A stretch of 64,000 nt of DNA from Ectobius pallidus. Its lineage: Eukaryota > Arthropoda > Insecta > Blattodea > Ectobiidae. The stretch lies in assembly GCA_964059195.1 (NCBI GenBank), contig CAXKWD010000007.1, positions 152,293,269 through 152,357,268 of the forward strand. The letters run 5' to 3'. Both the position numbers and the translations under genes were made by a program. Of this stretch, positions 1-11,398 are shown piece by piece (position 1 is the stretch's first letter; the number at the start of each line of letters is the position of its first letter). The notes below the pieces were generated by a model. That model saw nothing but the letters and a program-made list of their open reading frames with translations. It searched no databases and was not told the DNA's origin.

Positions 1-37
1 TCCTCCACAACCATGATTTTCATTGATGGACCATGTA

Positions 38-931
38 CAGGGTGCGGCATTTATCGTTTCCCATTTTCAAAACCGTGAAACGCATCTATTTAACAAATAA
101 ATAAGCTACATTGAACATTTTTAAATATCTTAGTCTTGGATTTGCAATCCTGGTCTTACTTTTTGAATATGATGTCCTTGAGATGCCCTCCATTAACTTC
201 AACACATTGCTGCAATCTCCCTCGTACACTGGCCATTACGCATTGTGTGGTGTCTTGCGTAACATTTGCAATTTTCTGCAAATCCACGCATAATCCACAA
301 GCGGCCACTTCACAGTCCTAAAGTCGTGGTGGGGTGTGCCATTGAAGCACAGGGTATTATTGACCCTTATTTCTTTGAAGCATGATTGGTGCTTCGGTTT
401 CTGTCAACTCTGAACGTTACAATCACATGCTGCAAACTTTCTTCCTGTTTTCTTCCTGACACATCGTAACTTGGATATTGAGAGATTGTGGTTTCAACAA
501 GATGGTGTTGTAGGGTGGCACATAATACTGCACATCTTTCAATGGACACCCTTCATGCTGCTTTCCCCGGGCGAATTCTTCCCTCCAAATCTCCCGACCT
601 TACAGACTTTTTTATCTGTGGGTCTATCTGAAGTCTCAAGTTTTCTCCCATGCCCTCCCTTACATCAACAGTCTTAACAATGCAATTCAGCAGGGAATTG
701 CAAATGTTACGCAAGACACTACACCGCGTAATGGCCAGTGTATGAGGGAGATTGCAGCAATGTGTTGAAGTTAATGGAGGGCATCTCAAGGAAATCATAT
801 TCAAAAAGTAAGACCAGAATTGTAAATCCAAGACTGTAAGACATTTAAAAATGTTCACTGTAGCTTATTTCTTTGTTAAATAAATGTGTCACATGATATT
901 GAAAATGGGAAACTTTAAATGCCGCACCCTG
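38..931 (+). mobile_element. Tc1/mariner-type fold-back element with decayed transposase
   Basis: The element starts CAGGGTGCGGCATTTA and ends with its inverse, flanked by TA at 36-37 and 932-933, the usual Tc1/mariner target duplication. The inverted arms are about 240 bp (38-279 and 691-931). The right half reads as the C-terminal part of an IS630/mariner transposase: FQQDG near 490-504, SPDLTDFF near 592-615, then a tail ending with GGHL-EIIFKK up to about 810. Stops and frameshifts break it. The left arm is an inverted copy of the 3' end, coding part included, so it arose by inverted duplication. Not functional. Confidence 0.8.
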
Positions 932-1184
932 TACTTGTTGGACTTTTGTTCTTTTCTAACTTATCATTCTTTGTTATTGTTATTTTGTTAGTATAGTGAG
1001 TCCACTGGGCTACCTCCAATGGGAGGTAGTTTGTTTGTTTGTTTGTTGTATATTTATCGATTTATCGATTTATTTATATATATGTAAGCCTATATATATA
1101 TGTAACCATATGTTACTTCTCGTTCCCTTCATACACCCCTCCCAAACCATTTACTGCCATACAAAAAGTATTAGGCCTACGTAT

Positions 1185-1606
1185 GCCCGGTTCCTACAAA
1201 CTAGTGAATATCTATGGGTAAATTATCCATGGACAAATTAGTTCCTAATCACCCACAATGATATGAGGAAGGCCTTGGAGTTGTACAGTTAATTTAATTC
1301 AGAAGGCTTTGATTCTCATTGTTTAAAATATTATTGATCCTATGAGAGGTTAAATTTTATCCAGCCATCCATGAAAGGATAAATTAACCCGAAGATTTAC
1401 CCTTGGAAAGATCTAGCCCGAGTTTGTAGGGACATTTTTTCTGTTATTTTCATATTTACCCAGAGGACATTTATCTAGAAACTCGCCACAAGTGTATGTG
1501 ATTGCTATCTTTAAATTATTTGTGTTTGTATGGTGTTATTCTTGTGTAAATTCTGTCCATTGGATAATTTACCCATAGGTAATTCGCGAGTTTATAGAAA
1601 CCGGCC
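1185..1606. mobile_element. MITE with imperfect TIRs, class unknown
   Basis: About 50 bp at 1185-1236 (starting GCCCGGTTCCTACAAACT) recur inverted at 1555-1606. Both arms carry the phrase ATGGGTAAATTATCCA. Related TTACCC/ATAAATT phrases occur in the interior. There is no coding capacity and I could not assign a target duplication. Confidence 0.6.
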
Positions 1607-2052
1607 AGTAAGTGGATAGATCTCGAAACTATTATTTTTAAAAAGACGGAACCACAGACACGCGATCCTTTACGATCTTATAAGGTGTACCTATTATGTT
1701 TTTGGATGTTTTGCGTTGTTTTCTCACGCATTGTTTCTAGTTACCAGTTCATTCTGTCGTGTCCTCGACTTTTAATTAAAGTCGTGACTCTCAGTTATTT
1801 AAGGAGAAAGGGACCGTAATTCTGACCAGAGTTATTGTACTTAAGTTGTAATAATTCGTCAGGATGACTTTTATAATCCTAATTTACGATAGTCCATGAG
1901 TTACGTTTTTGTACACAGCCATTATAAGTTCATGTTTAAATCTTCAGTTTTATTAACTTTCTTTGAGAATACCTTATAACTAGACTTGGGACAGGATTTC
2001 AAGTTATGAAAACTGATCTGTACATTAATAAAATAAGGTAAACTGATTTAAC
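1607..2052. other. AT-rich non-coding stretch
   Basis: I see no gene, repeat border or RNA signal here. Confidence 0.5.
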
Positions 2053-2919
2053 AAAGTGCCAGAATGCTTTTACTTAATCAGTGATAACTGCACTTATGAT
2101 ATGCAGGAAATAAGTTAGTCCACCGGTGTGGCTCAGGGGATGCGTCCAATCCTCTCACGCAGCGGGCCCGGGTTCGATTCCTGGTCGGGACAAGTTACCT
2201 AGGTGAGGTTTTTTCCGGGGTTTTCCCTCACCTATGAGACAAATGTCAGGTAACTTTAGGCCCTTGTGGTCCCCGGATATCATCTATCATCTGGCCGTCA
2301 TTATCATCTTCATCCTCATCCTCGCCTTGTTCTGAGTGAGTGTGTGTGTGAATGGTGTGTATCGTCCTATGTGTTCGTGTTGTCTCGGAGGTGGCCCCGG
2401 CATTGGGCTGATCACTCATCCGAGGAGGCCCTCCATGTCCTTGTCTGGTCAAAAAAGTATGTATGTGATCCAAAGGTAATCCCTCTCCCAACAGGTCGCG
2501 GCCCTGTAAGACCCGGGCGGCTTGGGTCGCTTAAATCCTAAAAGGGAGAGGTAAAACTACGACAAAGAAAGAAAGAAAGAAAGAAAGGAAATAAGTTATT
2601 TTTGAAGTCGATTTCAGAGTTAAGCTCCAGATCGCTTCATTAAGCAGGGCTTACGGATGAACAAAGGTCTAGTTTGGTAAGCATTCGTAAGGAATATGTG
2701 GGTAGTGTTGTTTGTCAAAGCTAATTGTATTGCAACTTCCAAAGCCGTATATGATCACCAGTAATATATTACCATAAAATAGGCGCTTAATTGGGCATTA
2801 CTCCGGTACCGGTCTTTTCTGATTTGGTGCAATATCAATAGGCTTCTTTCCATTCACGTAATAAATGTATATACCAGGTTTCATGAAAATCCGGTAAAGC
2901 GTACTTGGCACTTAATAAA
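2053..2919. repeat. AAGTGCCAG-ended interspersed repeat, copy 1, split by a SINE
   Basis: This family has short inverted ends (AAAGTGCCAGAATG ... GGCACTTAATAAA), an inner TTTCATGAAAATCCGGTAAAG block, and in better copies a run of CAGA repeats. Other copies lie at 4854, 9167, 26480, 48540 and 63520. This copy is interrupted by the SINE at 2118-2585; the two halves join perfectly if the SINE and one duplication are removed. It is probably a non-autonomous DNA element; class not determined. Confidence 0.7.
2118..2585 (+). mobile_element. tRNA-headed SINE, family 1, full length
   Basis: The head carries a pol III box A-like GTGGCTCAGGGGATGCG (about 2127) and a box B GGTTCGATTCC (2171-2181). The tail ends in AAAGAAAGAAAG repeats. 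A 13-bp target duplication AGGAAATAAGTTA flanks it exactly (2105-2117 and 2586-2598). A 3' fragment of the same family lies at 7851-8589. It would need LINE enzymes for mobility. Confidence 0.88.
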
Positions 2920-3464
2920 AACCTAGCGGTTTCTCTAAAGAAAGTCAATTTCTTGACCTTTTTCTTATTTGGTTTTAGGATATGTATCATGTTTGTCTTC
3001 CTCTGAAGGAATGAAATGCTTGAGATGCCTCTCAGCATTATTCTCAAACTCAGGAAGAATATCCATTTTACAATTTACTGTAATTTCGGTTTATTCATAT
3101 CAAATTTATTCAAATTAAATACAAGATGCATAAAATACAAAATTTGTGGTTTTGCCCAAGTGTGGGTGCAGTTCACTATTATTTTAATATAAATACCACC
3201 TACAGACATTATAATGGTAAATTTTAATTTAAACTATGATTAGGGACCATTTTGTCTTATAACTACAGAATTCTAGGGGATCCATATTATATTAATACTC
3301 TAACAGCATTTAATTTTAAATTTGTATATATTGAAATCCTGAATTAAAACCAAAAAATAAATTAATTCAATCATACTAAACTAATCTAAACTAAAACCTG
3401 TTTAGCATGGTGTGTTCATAATTAACAGATTATTATTATTATCATCATCATCTTCATCATCATC
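2920..3464. other. AT-rich spacer ending in a TCA/TAT microsatellite
   Basis: No coding signal. A short (TTA)n-(ATC)n run at about 3429-3473 served as target for the next element. Confidence 0.5.
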
Positions 3465-3472
3465 ATCATCAT

Positions 3473-3939
3473 CAGGGGGCAGATTTCTATTACCTAAAAA
3501 ATAGGATATATGCATACATTTATGACCTAAAAAGCATTAAAATATGACCAATAAATTTTTTAAATATGACTTTACCACTTACACATTGTGTATATTTTTT
3601 AAGTTTCATTACAATGCATTTGATTAAAATACAGTGTTAATTATTTAAAATATCTGTAAATTCTCAAAAAGTATCATTATAATGCAAAATTTACAAAATA
3701 TTATATGAAACTTCTAAATTTCTTTAATATGCACACAAATATGCCAAAAATATGACCTAAATATGCATATTCATACTAAATGTGCTACAGTAGTTGAAAA
3801 TTTCATAAATATACAGTTATATGCACAATAAAAGCCGTTCCATTTTCGCCAGGATGCTTGGAATCTGGTTTAAATTTGTCGGAAACCTGAAATAATGCAA
3901 TGGGGAAAAATATGACATGTCATAGAAATCCGCCCCCTA
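3473..3939. mobile_element. hAT-like MITE, family B copy 1
   Basis: Ends AGGGGGCAGATTTCTAT and inverse ATAGAAATCCGCCCCCT, flanked by ATCATCAT (3465-3472) and ATCATCAC (3940-3947), an 8-bp duplication with one mismatch. The interior repeats TATGACCTAAA-type phrases. A second copy at 52548-56727 carries the 3.7 kb transposon and uses this copy as its empty-site reference. Confidence 0.8.
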
Positions 3940-3947
3940 ATCATCAC

Positions 3948-4519
3948 TAGCTTTATTAGTGATTTTTAAACACCCATTTAAATACTCTGATCCACATAAA
4001 TATACAGAAAACGCTCTGTTCCTGGCCTTAATATCTGCATGTTCAGAGCCAGAGATGTATGAAAACGTGAAAGTGCCAAATTACAGCTTGGAACTTCTGG
4101 ATACATGATCATTAGTTCCACCTGATGTCACTCATACTGAACTCTACGTGACGATGCTCACGTTTGCCTGTTGGCTCTCGGAAACAAACATTTGCCAAGT
4201 CAGACTTTAGCTTTGAGGAAGCCGTAACGAGTGACTGATATAGCGTAATAGTATTGAATCAAACCGCTTATTGCAACTACTGTAGTTACAAGTAAACAAA
4301 ACACTGTCGCCATTAGGAAACGGTCAAGGCCATCTACACCAGCTTCATAATTACCTCTGTCATTCAGTATAGTTGGCGTTTAACAACCTTCACATTTAGT
4401 GAACGTAAACATAGGTACTATTCCCTGAAGCTAATTCCATTAGTCGGTTAATTAATTGAATTTTAATTGCCACTATGTGGACATAGGAAGTAAATTCATA
4501 ATTTACATTCGGACTAGAG
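3948..4519. other. Non-coding stretch, nothing recognised
   Basis: Mixed-composition sequence without open frames, repeat borders or RNA motifs that I can support. Confidence 0.4.
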
Positions 4520-4790
4520 CAGCGTTCCTCAAACTTTTTGAACCTGAGGACCTCTAAAACCTGTAAAAACTGTTACGGACCCCTAATTTGACATCCCATT
4601 TTTAAAAGAAGGCCTATATTCTTAATATTTGTGGTATTAATTATAGGTCATTATAAAGAAATAAGTGAAAACATTTACTTCTTTACTTTCCACTTGCTTT
4701 ATGATATTTCTTAATTATGACTGCGGACCATCTGCACCATCTTCGCGGATCACCAGTGGTCCGTGAAGATGGACCTTTTCCCAACCTTTT
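4520..4790. mobile_element. Degraded hAT-like MITE (CAGCGTTYCTCAA type)
   Basis: Begins CAGCGTTCCTCAAAC, a classic hAT terminus. Its interior and its GCGGATCACCAGTGGTCC end match, inverted, the copy at 7563-7835. The outer right end is altered, so no duplication is visible. Confidence 0.65.
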
Positions 4791-4853
4791 CTACCTGATG
4801 CCCCCTTTGCAACCCCAGAATATCCCGTTTCCCCTACATTTATTTATTTTTAT

Positions 4854-5590
4854 TTATTAAGTGCCAGAATGGTACTTTATGATATTTTGTGGGGGATGGG
4901 AAAATGTATGTTCGTCTGTCTGTCTTTCTGTCTGCTCATGTGTCTGTATGCGCGATAACTCAAATGCGCTTTAGCGGATTTTCATGAAACTTGATTTTGG
5001 AGCAAATTGGTTGACAGGTACCGGAATAACGCCCAATTCAGTGACTATTTTATGGCAATATATTAGAAAGAATTTACCAAATGACAACGTATTCTTTTAC
5101 AGTGTTTATATACGGCTTTGGAAGTTCCAATACGGGTAAAAGTAAAGTGATCCCTATACAGGCCATGGAGGCCCAGAGGGTTCCAGGAGGTTGAGGCTCC
5201 CAGATTTTGGACATTCGGCTCATGAAGGTGGTAAGGTTGTCAGCCTTACGCACCGGCCGCCTTCACCCCCAGGATTGCTCCTGGTACTCATTTCTGTTAG
5301 AGGCTGAGTCGACCCCAGGGCCATAGTGCCACCAGAAGGATTAGGCCAATTGAAAAATCTCAACGACCTCATCGGGAATCGAACCCGCGACCTTCCGGTT
5401 TGTAGCGCAGCGCTTCCAATACGGGTAGCTTTGACAAATAACACTTCCCACATATTCCTTCACATATGCTTATCAAACTAGACCTTTGTTCTTCCGTAAG
5501 CCCTCCTTAATGAATCTATCTGGAGCTTAACTCGGAAATCGATAACAAAAATAACTTATTTTCTGCAGATCATAATATGCAATTGAAGCG
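4854..5590. repeat. AAGTGCCAG-ended repeat, copy 2 (inverted), split by a SINE
   Basis: Starts TTATTAAGTGCCAGAATGG, followed by a TCTGTCTGTC run and GCGATAACTCAAATGCGC. It is the inverse orientation of copy 1. It is split at TTCCAATACGGGTA by the SINE at 5128-5408 and resumes to about 5590. Confidence 0.7.
5128..5408 (-). mobile_element. tRNA-headed SINE, family 3, copy 1
   Basis: On the minus strand the head reads GCGCTACAAACCGG followed by box B GGGTTCGATTCCCG. The body matches the + strand copy at 23205-23495. The 14-bp duplication TTCCAATACGGGTA flanks both ends exactly, inside the AAGTGCCAG-ended repeat. Confidence 0.85.
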
Positions 5591-5779
5591 TTTACTTTTA
5601 TAAGGGTCTAAGTGCCAAAACCATGATTTTTCAGCTGATGATTTTAAATAGATCTATGTGTCCAGACCAGTGCCTTTAAGAAGGGTCCAAGGTCTAGGGA
5701 AAGCCACGTTAGTAGCAATAAATTCCAAGATATAGTGCTGGGTCTATCTCTTGTTTCCTACACAATATAGATTTGATTG

Positions 5780-5887
5780 ATTAATTATGTATGATTCGCG
5801 TGTAAGTGTTAATGAATATATTTTAGTTATTATGCTCTTAATTTTTATTTTAAAATTATCATGGGCGAAGCTGCGGGCACCTGCTAG
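5780..5887 (+). mobile_element. Helitron 3' end fragment (family 1)
   Basis: Shares the 3' end of the Helitron at 24677-25298: TTATGCTCTTAATTTTTATT, then a GC hairpin GGGCGAAGCTGCGGGC, then CTAG followed by T. The 5' part is absent. Confidence 0.65.
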
Positions 5888-6303
5888 TAGACAAATATAG
5901 CCTACAACACTACAGTATATGTTGGATACGCTTTTCGCTATACCCAGAAAATATACACCGCCTTGCAGAATAACCATTTAAATCTCTAATGAGATTTTCC
6001 TAGTTGAAAGAGCTTTGATGCAAGGAGAAGAAGAATAAGAAAAAAAATCACAGCGCATGGGAAATTGAATTTGTCAAAGTTTTATCAAATGAAAATTACA
6101 TTCTAGTGAGAAGTTGAATAGGCTTCATGTAATGAAGACGAGGGCTTTCAATAGGAAAGCAATTTCCCTGTGTTAATAGAATTTATAAAATAGCATTATC
6201 TAAGCTTAGACTCGTTGCTTGGTTACAGTATTGTTAGACTTCCTCACGACATTAAATTCCTTTTGTCTCTGACATCTAATTGGATATCTCTATGCATTTT
6301 ATA
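5888..6303. other. Non-coding stretch, nothing recognised
   Basis: AT-rich sequence with no supported feature. Confidence 0.4.
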
Positions 6304-6839
6304 GACAGAGTTAATTAATAACACCTAAATATTTTACCTGTGTATAGAGGGGACATAGACAAGCAACTTTTATCAGGAGACTTTTGCTCTATGGATTCAA
6401 TTTTTCCTGTTACACCGTAAAATCTCCTAGGGTATGGCCGTCATTGACTTTAACATTTGAAAAAAAAAAAATCCCAAAACAAAGGAACTTCGTTTTTATC
6501 ACTGGAGTTATGAATAAAAAAATAATGCAGTGGCGACTAGTCATGTGATTAGTCTGTAAATTTTGCAGAATATGGTAACGCTAAATTATGATACAGCTGT
6601 TGATGAATGATTACGAATCAGGTTTTTTTTATCACTAAGAAGGCATAAAGTCGATTTAATGAAAATTAAACGCTATTTCGCTTCATGATTGACTTATAAG
6701 CACCAAACTGTAATGTCTTTGATGTCCTGTAGCACACACATTTTGCGTCATAGAGCAAAAATCTCCTAGTAAAAGTTGCTTGTCCATGTCCCATTTTATA
6801 CACAGGTAAAATATTTCGGTATTATTTATTAACACCCTA
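6304..6839. mobile_element. Mariner-like MITE (GTTAATGAATAACACC family), copy 1
   Basis: The inverted ends share TTAATAACACC and AAATATTTTACCTGTGTATA with copies at 21927-22987 and 28507-29035. The clearest copy (28507) is flanked by TA, which points to a Tc1/mariner-derived MITE. No coding capacity. Confidence 0.7.
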
Positions 6840-7140
6840 TATATCACGAGTAGAGCTAGAAAAACGGATATACCTAGGAATACCCGAGTAATGTGCGCTT
6901 TTTCCGATGGGTTTGAGTAAAGCAAGAATTAGAAACAAATTTTCCTTCACTTCGGGCTTAATCCGGGAAAGAGCGTGATCTGTCCTCATGTCTCTGGGTG
7001 AAACTGGCTTCTTATTTTGTTAGGGGTCTGGAAATGCGCAATGTGGTATGTATGTATGTATATATATATGGAGATTTCGTAAGATAGTATTGTATAGAGT
7101 CACTCCAAAACTAAAGCCATGTTTCAGCGCAGCTGATGTT

Positions 7141-7262
7141 TAACAATAGAAGCAATTGGTAATCAATAGATCCATACTGTATAGATACAGATCCCAAACT
7201 CCTGATATGGCCCTGCAGCTAAAAGGAGTATAAATACAGCTGAAGAAAGAAAACAAACAAAC
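7141..7262 (+). mobile_element. SINE family 2, 3' fragment
   Basis: The segment ACTGTATAGATACAGATCCC ... CTCCTGATATGGCC ... GGAGTATAAATACAGCTGAA matches the 3' half of the SINEs at 9491-9825 and 51921-52265. The tRNA-like head is missing. Confidence 0.7.
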
Positions 7263-7418
7263 CAAATACTTTTAATTTTTAATTGAGTCAAAAGAAGTAG
7301 TGTGGCGGTAGTGATAGAATGGAATGGAATGGAATTAGGAATAGGCTATATTTGTGCAGGGGGTGGAAGCACCGGTGTTCTCTGGATTCCAGAACAGAAT
7401 TTTATCCCCAAATGACTT

Positions 7419-7614
7419 ATACAAGCCCGTACTATTAGCCTATAACATGTTTTGGTACCTTAAAACAGCGTTTCTCAACCTATGGTCCACGGACCACTGG
7501 TGGACCGCGAAGATACTATTATACAAGCCCGTACTATTATAACATGTTTCGATACCTTAAAACAGCGTTTCTCAACCTATGGTCCGCGGACCACTGGGAG
7601 ACCGCGAAGATGGT
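7419..7614 (+). repeat. Local tandem duplication of about 100 bp
   Basis: Two adjacent units (7419-7518 and 7521-7614) each run from TACAAGCCCGTACTATTA through CCTTAAAACAGCGTTTCTC into the hAT-like end. The hAT terminus and its flank were therefore duplicated after insertion. Confidence 0.75.
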
Positions 7615-7835
7615 GAAAATGGTCCTCAGACATACGTAATTAAAAAATATCATAAAGCAAGTGGAATGTAAAGAAGTAAAATTTTGTCACATATTTCGTT
7701 ATAATGACCTATAATTAATACCCCAAATATTAAGCATATAGGCATTCTTTTAAAAATGGGATGTAAATTAGGGGTCCGTAAAATTTGTTTAGACATTTTA
7801 GAAGTCCTCGGGTTTAAAAAGGTTGAGAAACGCTG
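7563..7835. mobile_element. hAT-like MITE (CAGCGTTTCTCAACC)
   Basis: Perfect hAT-type ends CAGCGTTTCTCAACC and GGTTGAGAAACGCTG, with an exact 8-bp duplication CCTTAAAA at 7555-7562 and 7836-7843. It carries a GGTCCGCGGACC palindrome near the left end. Confidence 0.9.
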
Positions 7836-7850
7836 CCTTAAAATAATAGC

Positions 7851-8589
7851 AGGCCTCGGTGACGTGGGTCGCTTAAATATCACTAGACCTGGGATTTTAG
7901 GCTCTAAAAAATTAGTTTTAGGCACCTAAAATAGGCTTTTAAAACAAGTGAATAGGCTTTTAAAAGAGAAAATAGGCACTTAAAATAAGCTTTAAAAATG
8001 TGTAGATAGACAGAAAATAGACTTTAAAATATTACAATATAGGCCTACACATAAACTGTATCATGGTCTTTTTTTTTTTACTGCCAGAAACATGGTAGGC
8101 TATACCTTTTCTTAACAGAATTAACTGCAAAATTAGGCATCAAGAACTATATTCACTTGAACAGATGTTCTTTCACTGGTGACTTGACACAGTAGTCTTC
8201 CCCCTTAATCCTCCCCCTCCCCTGTCAGTCAGCATTCTTTTAGCGACAATTGTTTGGAATAATCAAGTTTCTGTGAAAAACCCACCTCTGCAATTCTGCT
8301 TTTCATTGAGGGATGTCCACTATAGGATTTTGAAAATTACAGAAGTTGAATTTTATTTTAAATGAACAAAATAGGCATTTTAGGCACCGAAATTGTAAAA
8401 TAGGCCCTAAACGTCCAAATTGGCATTTTAGGGCACTATAAAACTCTATAAATGTAAGTTATTTATCATGAAACGTTTACATATTTAAACATTTTCATGC
8501 CATTTCATAAGGAACAAAATAGGCATTTGCCTTAAAATCCCAGGTCTAAATATCACTAAAAGCAAGAGGTAAAACTAAGGCAAAGAAAG
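7851..8589 (+). mobile_element. SINE family 1, 3' fragment, split by a hAT-like MITE
   Basis: The tail GGTCGCTTAAAT ... AAGAGGTAAAACTA-GGCAAAGAAAG matches the 3' end of the SINE at 2118. The duplication AAAATAATAGC flanks it (7840-7850 and 8590-8600). It is a 5'-truncated insertion interrupted at 7884-8556. Confidence 0.78.
7884..8548. mobile_element. hAT-like MITE, family A copy 1
   Basis: Ends TAGACCTGGGATTTTAGG and inverse, with an exact 8-bp duplication AATATCAC (7876-7883 and 8549-8556). The interior repeats the phrase AAAATAGGC many times near both ends, possibly transposase-binding motifs. The copy at 17485-18139 shares the whole layout. Confidence 0.9.
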
Positions 8590-8811
8590 AAAATAATAGC
8601 TGTATAAGAGTCGCATGTGTTTTGTCGTGAATTGGAGAAAGTACGGAAAGCTTTATGTCTGGACAGCCATCATCATTACACGACCAAGTTGAAGCGATTT
8701 CGCGATAAAGCTAAGCAATAAACGAAGCAATAGCCTGGTTGTTACTTTAAGAGTGAACAGGGGTGGCAAGAATGGGGGAAAATCCTTCTGTTCCTCCTCT
8801 GAGTTTTCAAT

Positions 8812-9142
8812 ATTTTTTGCACGACCTAACTAATTAGTGTTACTTACGAATGTTGTTGCCATGGATCGTAAGTTGACATTCCCGCACGCAATCTTGTTGC
8901 TATGGAAACAAAAACAATTTCCATGCGGTAAGAGTTTCCGTGCGGTAAGAATTTACTTACGCCACACATCATAATACAAGGCTTTATGGACAAGGCCCCC
9001 CAGGACAAATATTCGGTTCCCATAACAACAAACACATGCGAATCACTTTCTGAAATAAACATCTATCTTCAATAATGTATGTACATAATATGTTCAGCTA
9101 ATATGCATCGCTTACGGCACTTGTATCGCAATATACTATTAT
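8812..9142. repeat. TTTTTTGCACGAC / TATCGCAATATACTATT repeat (family G), copy 1, internally deleted
   Basis: Shares ATCGTAAGTTGACATTCCC and the ACAAATATTCGGT-CCCATAAC block with copies at 10684, 40204 and 41006, and ends in TATCGCAATATACTATT. The central GC-rich hairpin part is missing. Confidence 0.7.
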
Positions 9143-9166
9143 GTGTTGAATTTTTCTCTTTGTTTT

Positions 9167-9490
9167 TATAAAGTGCCAGAATGGTACTTTCTTAGATTGT
9201 GTGGTGGACGGGAAAATGTCTGTACTTCTGTCTGTCCGTGTATCTGTACACGCGATAACTCAAATACGCTTTATCGGATTTTCATGAAACTTGGTATACG
9301 CATTTATAACGTCCATGGGAAGAAGCCTATTGATTTTGGGCCAAATCGGTTCACTGGTACAGGAGTAATGCCCAATTTAGTGCCTATTTTATGGTAATAT
9401 ATTAGAAAGAATTTATCAAATGCAAATCAGTTCTCATGACAACATATTGTTTTACAGTGTTCATATACGGCTTTGGAAGTTGCAACACAT
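9167..9490. repeat. AAGTGCCAG-ended repeat, copy 3, truncated
   Basis: Starts AAAGTGCCAGAATGGTACTT and continues through GATAACTCAAATACGCTTTA up to TACGGCTTTGGAAGTTGCAA, where a SINE begins. The far end is missing. Confidence 0.65.
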
Positions 9491-9825
9491 AGTCTTGGAG
9501 TCTCATTCGGGAGGTTCGATGTTCAAATCCCGTGGCCGGTCAATTTGAAATGGGTTTTTTCATGGTTTCCCCAGTCGTAAAAGCAAATACCGAATTGGAT
9601 ATTTACATACCATGAATCATCCTCACCATTTCTTCCTGTATCATATCCATTTAAATTAATATCACTTGAAATTTACTCCATAAAATACACTAGCAATAGA
9701 AATATTTGACAATCAATAGTTCCATGGCCTACCCTACTGTATAGACAGAGATCCCGAACTCCTGATATGGCCTCATAACTAGAAGGAGTATAAATACAGC
9801 TGAAATAAATAAATAAAAATCTCAT
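9491..9825 (+). mobile_element. tRNA-headed SINE, family 2, copy 1
   Basis: Box B-like GTTCAAATCCCGTGGCCGG near 9522, then a body ending CTCCTGATATGGCCTC ... GGAGTATAAATACAGCTG and an AATAAATAAATA tail. It matches 51921-52265. The box A part is poorly preserved. Confidence 0.75.
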
Positions 9826-9915
9826 TAGATTTTTTTGCATAAATTCCTCAAACAACTACACCCGAGCACGAGCAGTTTGCTCATTCGGGTGTATTTCTAA
9901 ATAAATATTTGGTTA

Positions 9916-10033
9916 TTTTCTTTCTTTTTCTTTTCTTAAAAAGTATTGTACTTTAATTTTGAAATTTGTAAATGTTTTCTTTCTTTTTCTTTTCTTAAAA
10001 AGTATTGTACTTTAATTTTGATATTTGTAAATG
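9916..10033 (+). repeat. Two-copy 59-bp tandem repeat
   Basis: The unit TTTTCTTTCTTTTTCTTTTC ... AATTTGTAAATG is present twice back to back with one mismatch (GAAATT/GATATT). Confidence 0.9.
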
Positions 10034-10683
10034 TTTTTTGTTTATTTGTGTACTTTTGTATTTGTATTTGATTTGATTAACAATAGGCAGAAATAAATAA
10101 ATAAAATAAATATAGTGCTAAAAAAAATCAAATGAACATTGACAGGTTAGAAGTCACTTTATTCCTTTTAATAATTTTTGTGTATAAAGGAGTAGGTTTT
10201 ATAATGTTAGGCACACCCTTGCATAAAGTCTGGCTATGCTTAGTATTTGCGAAACCGTGACAGCTTACCGTACCAAATATTTTGTCGGAGACTAATACTT
10301 TTTTTTCACATAAGTTACGTCTCGTATGTTTGGTTTGGAATGGCAATCATATTCACTACCTTGCTTGTCGTGTGACATGTCTTGTACTGACAACTGATAA
10401 AAGAAGGGTGTGGAGGACTGTTAAGCCCCCCACTGTGTTTCGATTTCCATCCGTGCAGATTGTAACACAGCAGGGGTCATTATAGTTTTCTTGCATTGTT
10501 AGCGTATGCAAAGGAGCGCGGTCAAGCCTCGAGGGGCGTGAAAGGCTGCTCCTTCGGTCTTGTGCAATTCCTTACAACTCATTTCTATGTGCATTGCAAT
10601 GTGTCAATAGGAATATTAAACCATGGCCATCTGCTTAAAGTAATGCCAAAATCTGCCGGGTTATACATTCACGAAGCTTTATA
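10034..10683. other. Non-coding stretch, nothing recognised
   Basis: AT-rich, no supported feature; short open frames here lack codon structure or homology. Confidence 0.4.
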
Positions 10684-11187
10684 ATTTTTTTGCACGACGT
10701 AACTAATTAGTGGTACTTACGAATGTTGCCGTGGATCGTAACTTGACATTCCCGCACGCAATCTGGTTGCTATGAAAACAAAATCTCCGTGCGGTAAAAA
10801 TTACAAAAAGCACAAGTGCCGTAAGTAAAATATCATAATACAAGCCTTTATGGAAGACCGGAACCAAGGTCTCCTAGTTTGTGGCGACTTTAACAGGACA
10901 AATATTCAGTCCCCATAACCAACACATGCGAATCACTTTCTGAAATATAACATCTATCTTCAATAATGTATATACATAATATTTTCAGCTAATATCTCAA
11001 TTAATATAATTAAATTGATATAAATAATCATCGTGCAAAAAATAGCATGCAATACTGGTGCCGTAAGCGCATAACGGATCTCGGAAATTGAAAAAAAAAA
11101 AAAACTCTGCGTAAGCGCCACGTTTCTTCAAACTCTTTCCTCGATCCGTTTGCACCGCTTACGGCACTTGTATCGCAATATACTATT
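10684..11187. repeat. Family G repeat, copy 2
   Basis: TTTTTTTGCACGACGTAACT at the left, TATCGCAATATACTATT at the right, with the ATATCTCAATTAATATAATT core and an imperfect hairpin around an A-run near 11095. Same layout as 40204 and 41006. Confidence 0.75.
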
Positions 11188-11223
11188 GCCTATATAAAAA
11201 ATGCCTTCTTTGATAACTGGTGA

Positions 11224-11398
11224 GATACAAGCGCCTCCCATTCTGCCCGTACCATAGGTACTATAGGTAGAGGAAGTATTTTGTTCGACCCCGAAATTGG
11301 AAGTTGAGTTTTTAATATAAATACATGTTTGAGGTCCCCTGAATATAAAAATACTATTTTTTTAAAAACATGTATGTGAGTCTGCGAACAGTCTATCT
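11224..11398. repeat. Interspersed repeat family L, fragment
   Basis: CTGCCCGTACCATAGGTACT to CTATCTCCA matches 43505-43690. The homology resumes after the next element (ACGAAACATCG), so the family H MITE is inserted into this repeat. Confidence 0.6.

Noticed and set aside
2118..2200. tRNA gene-like boxes A and B
   Set aside because: Belongs to a SINE head (target duplications and tail present); no intact cloverleaf.
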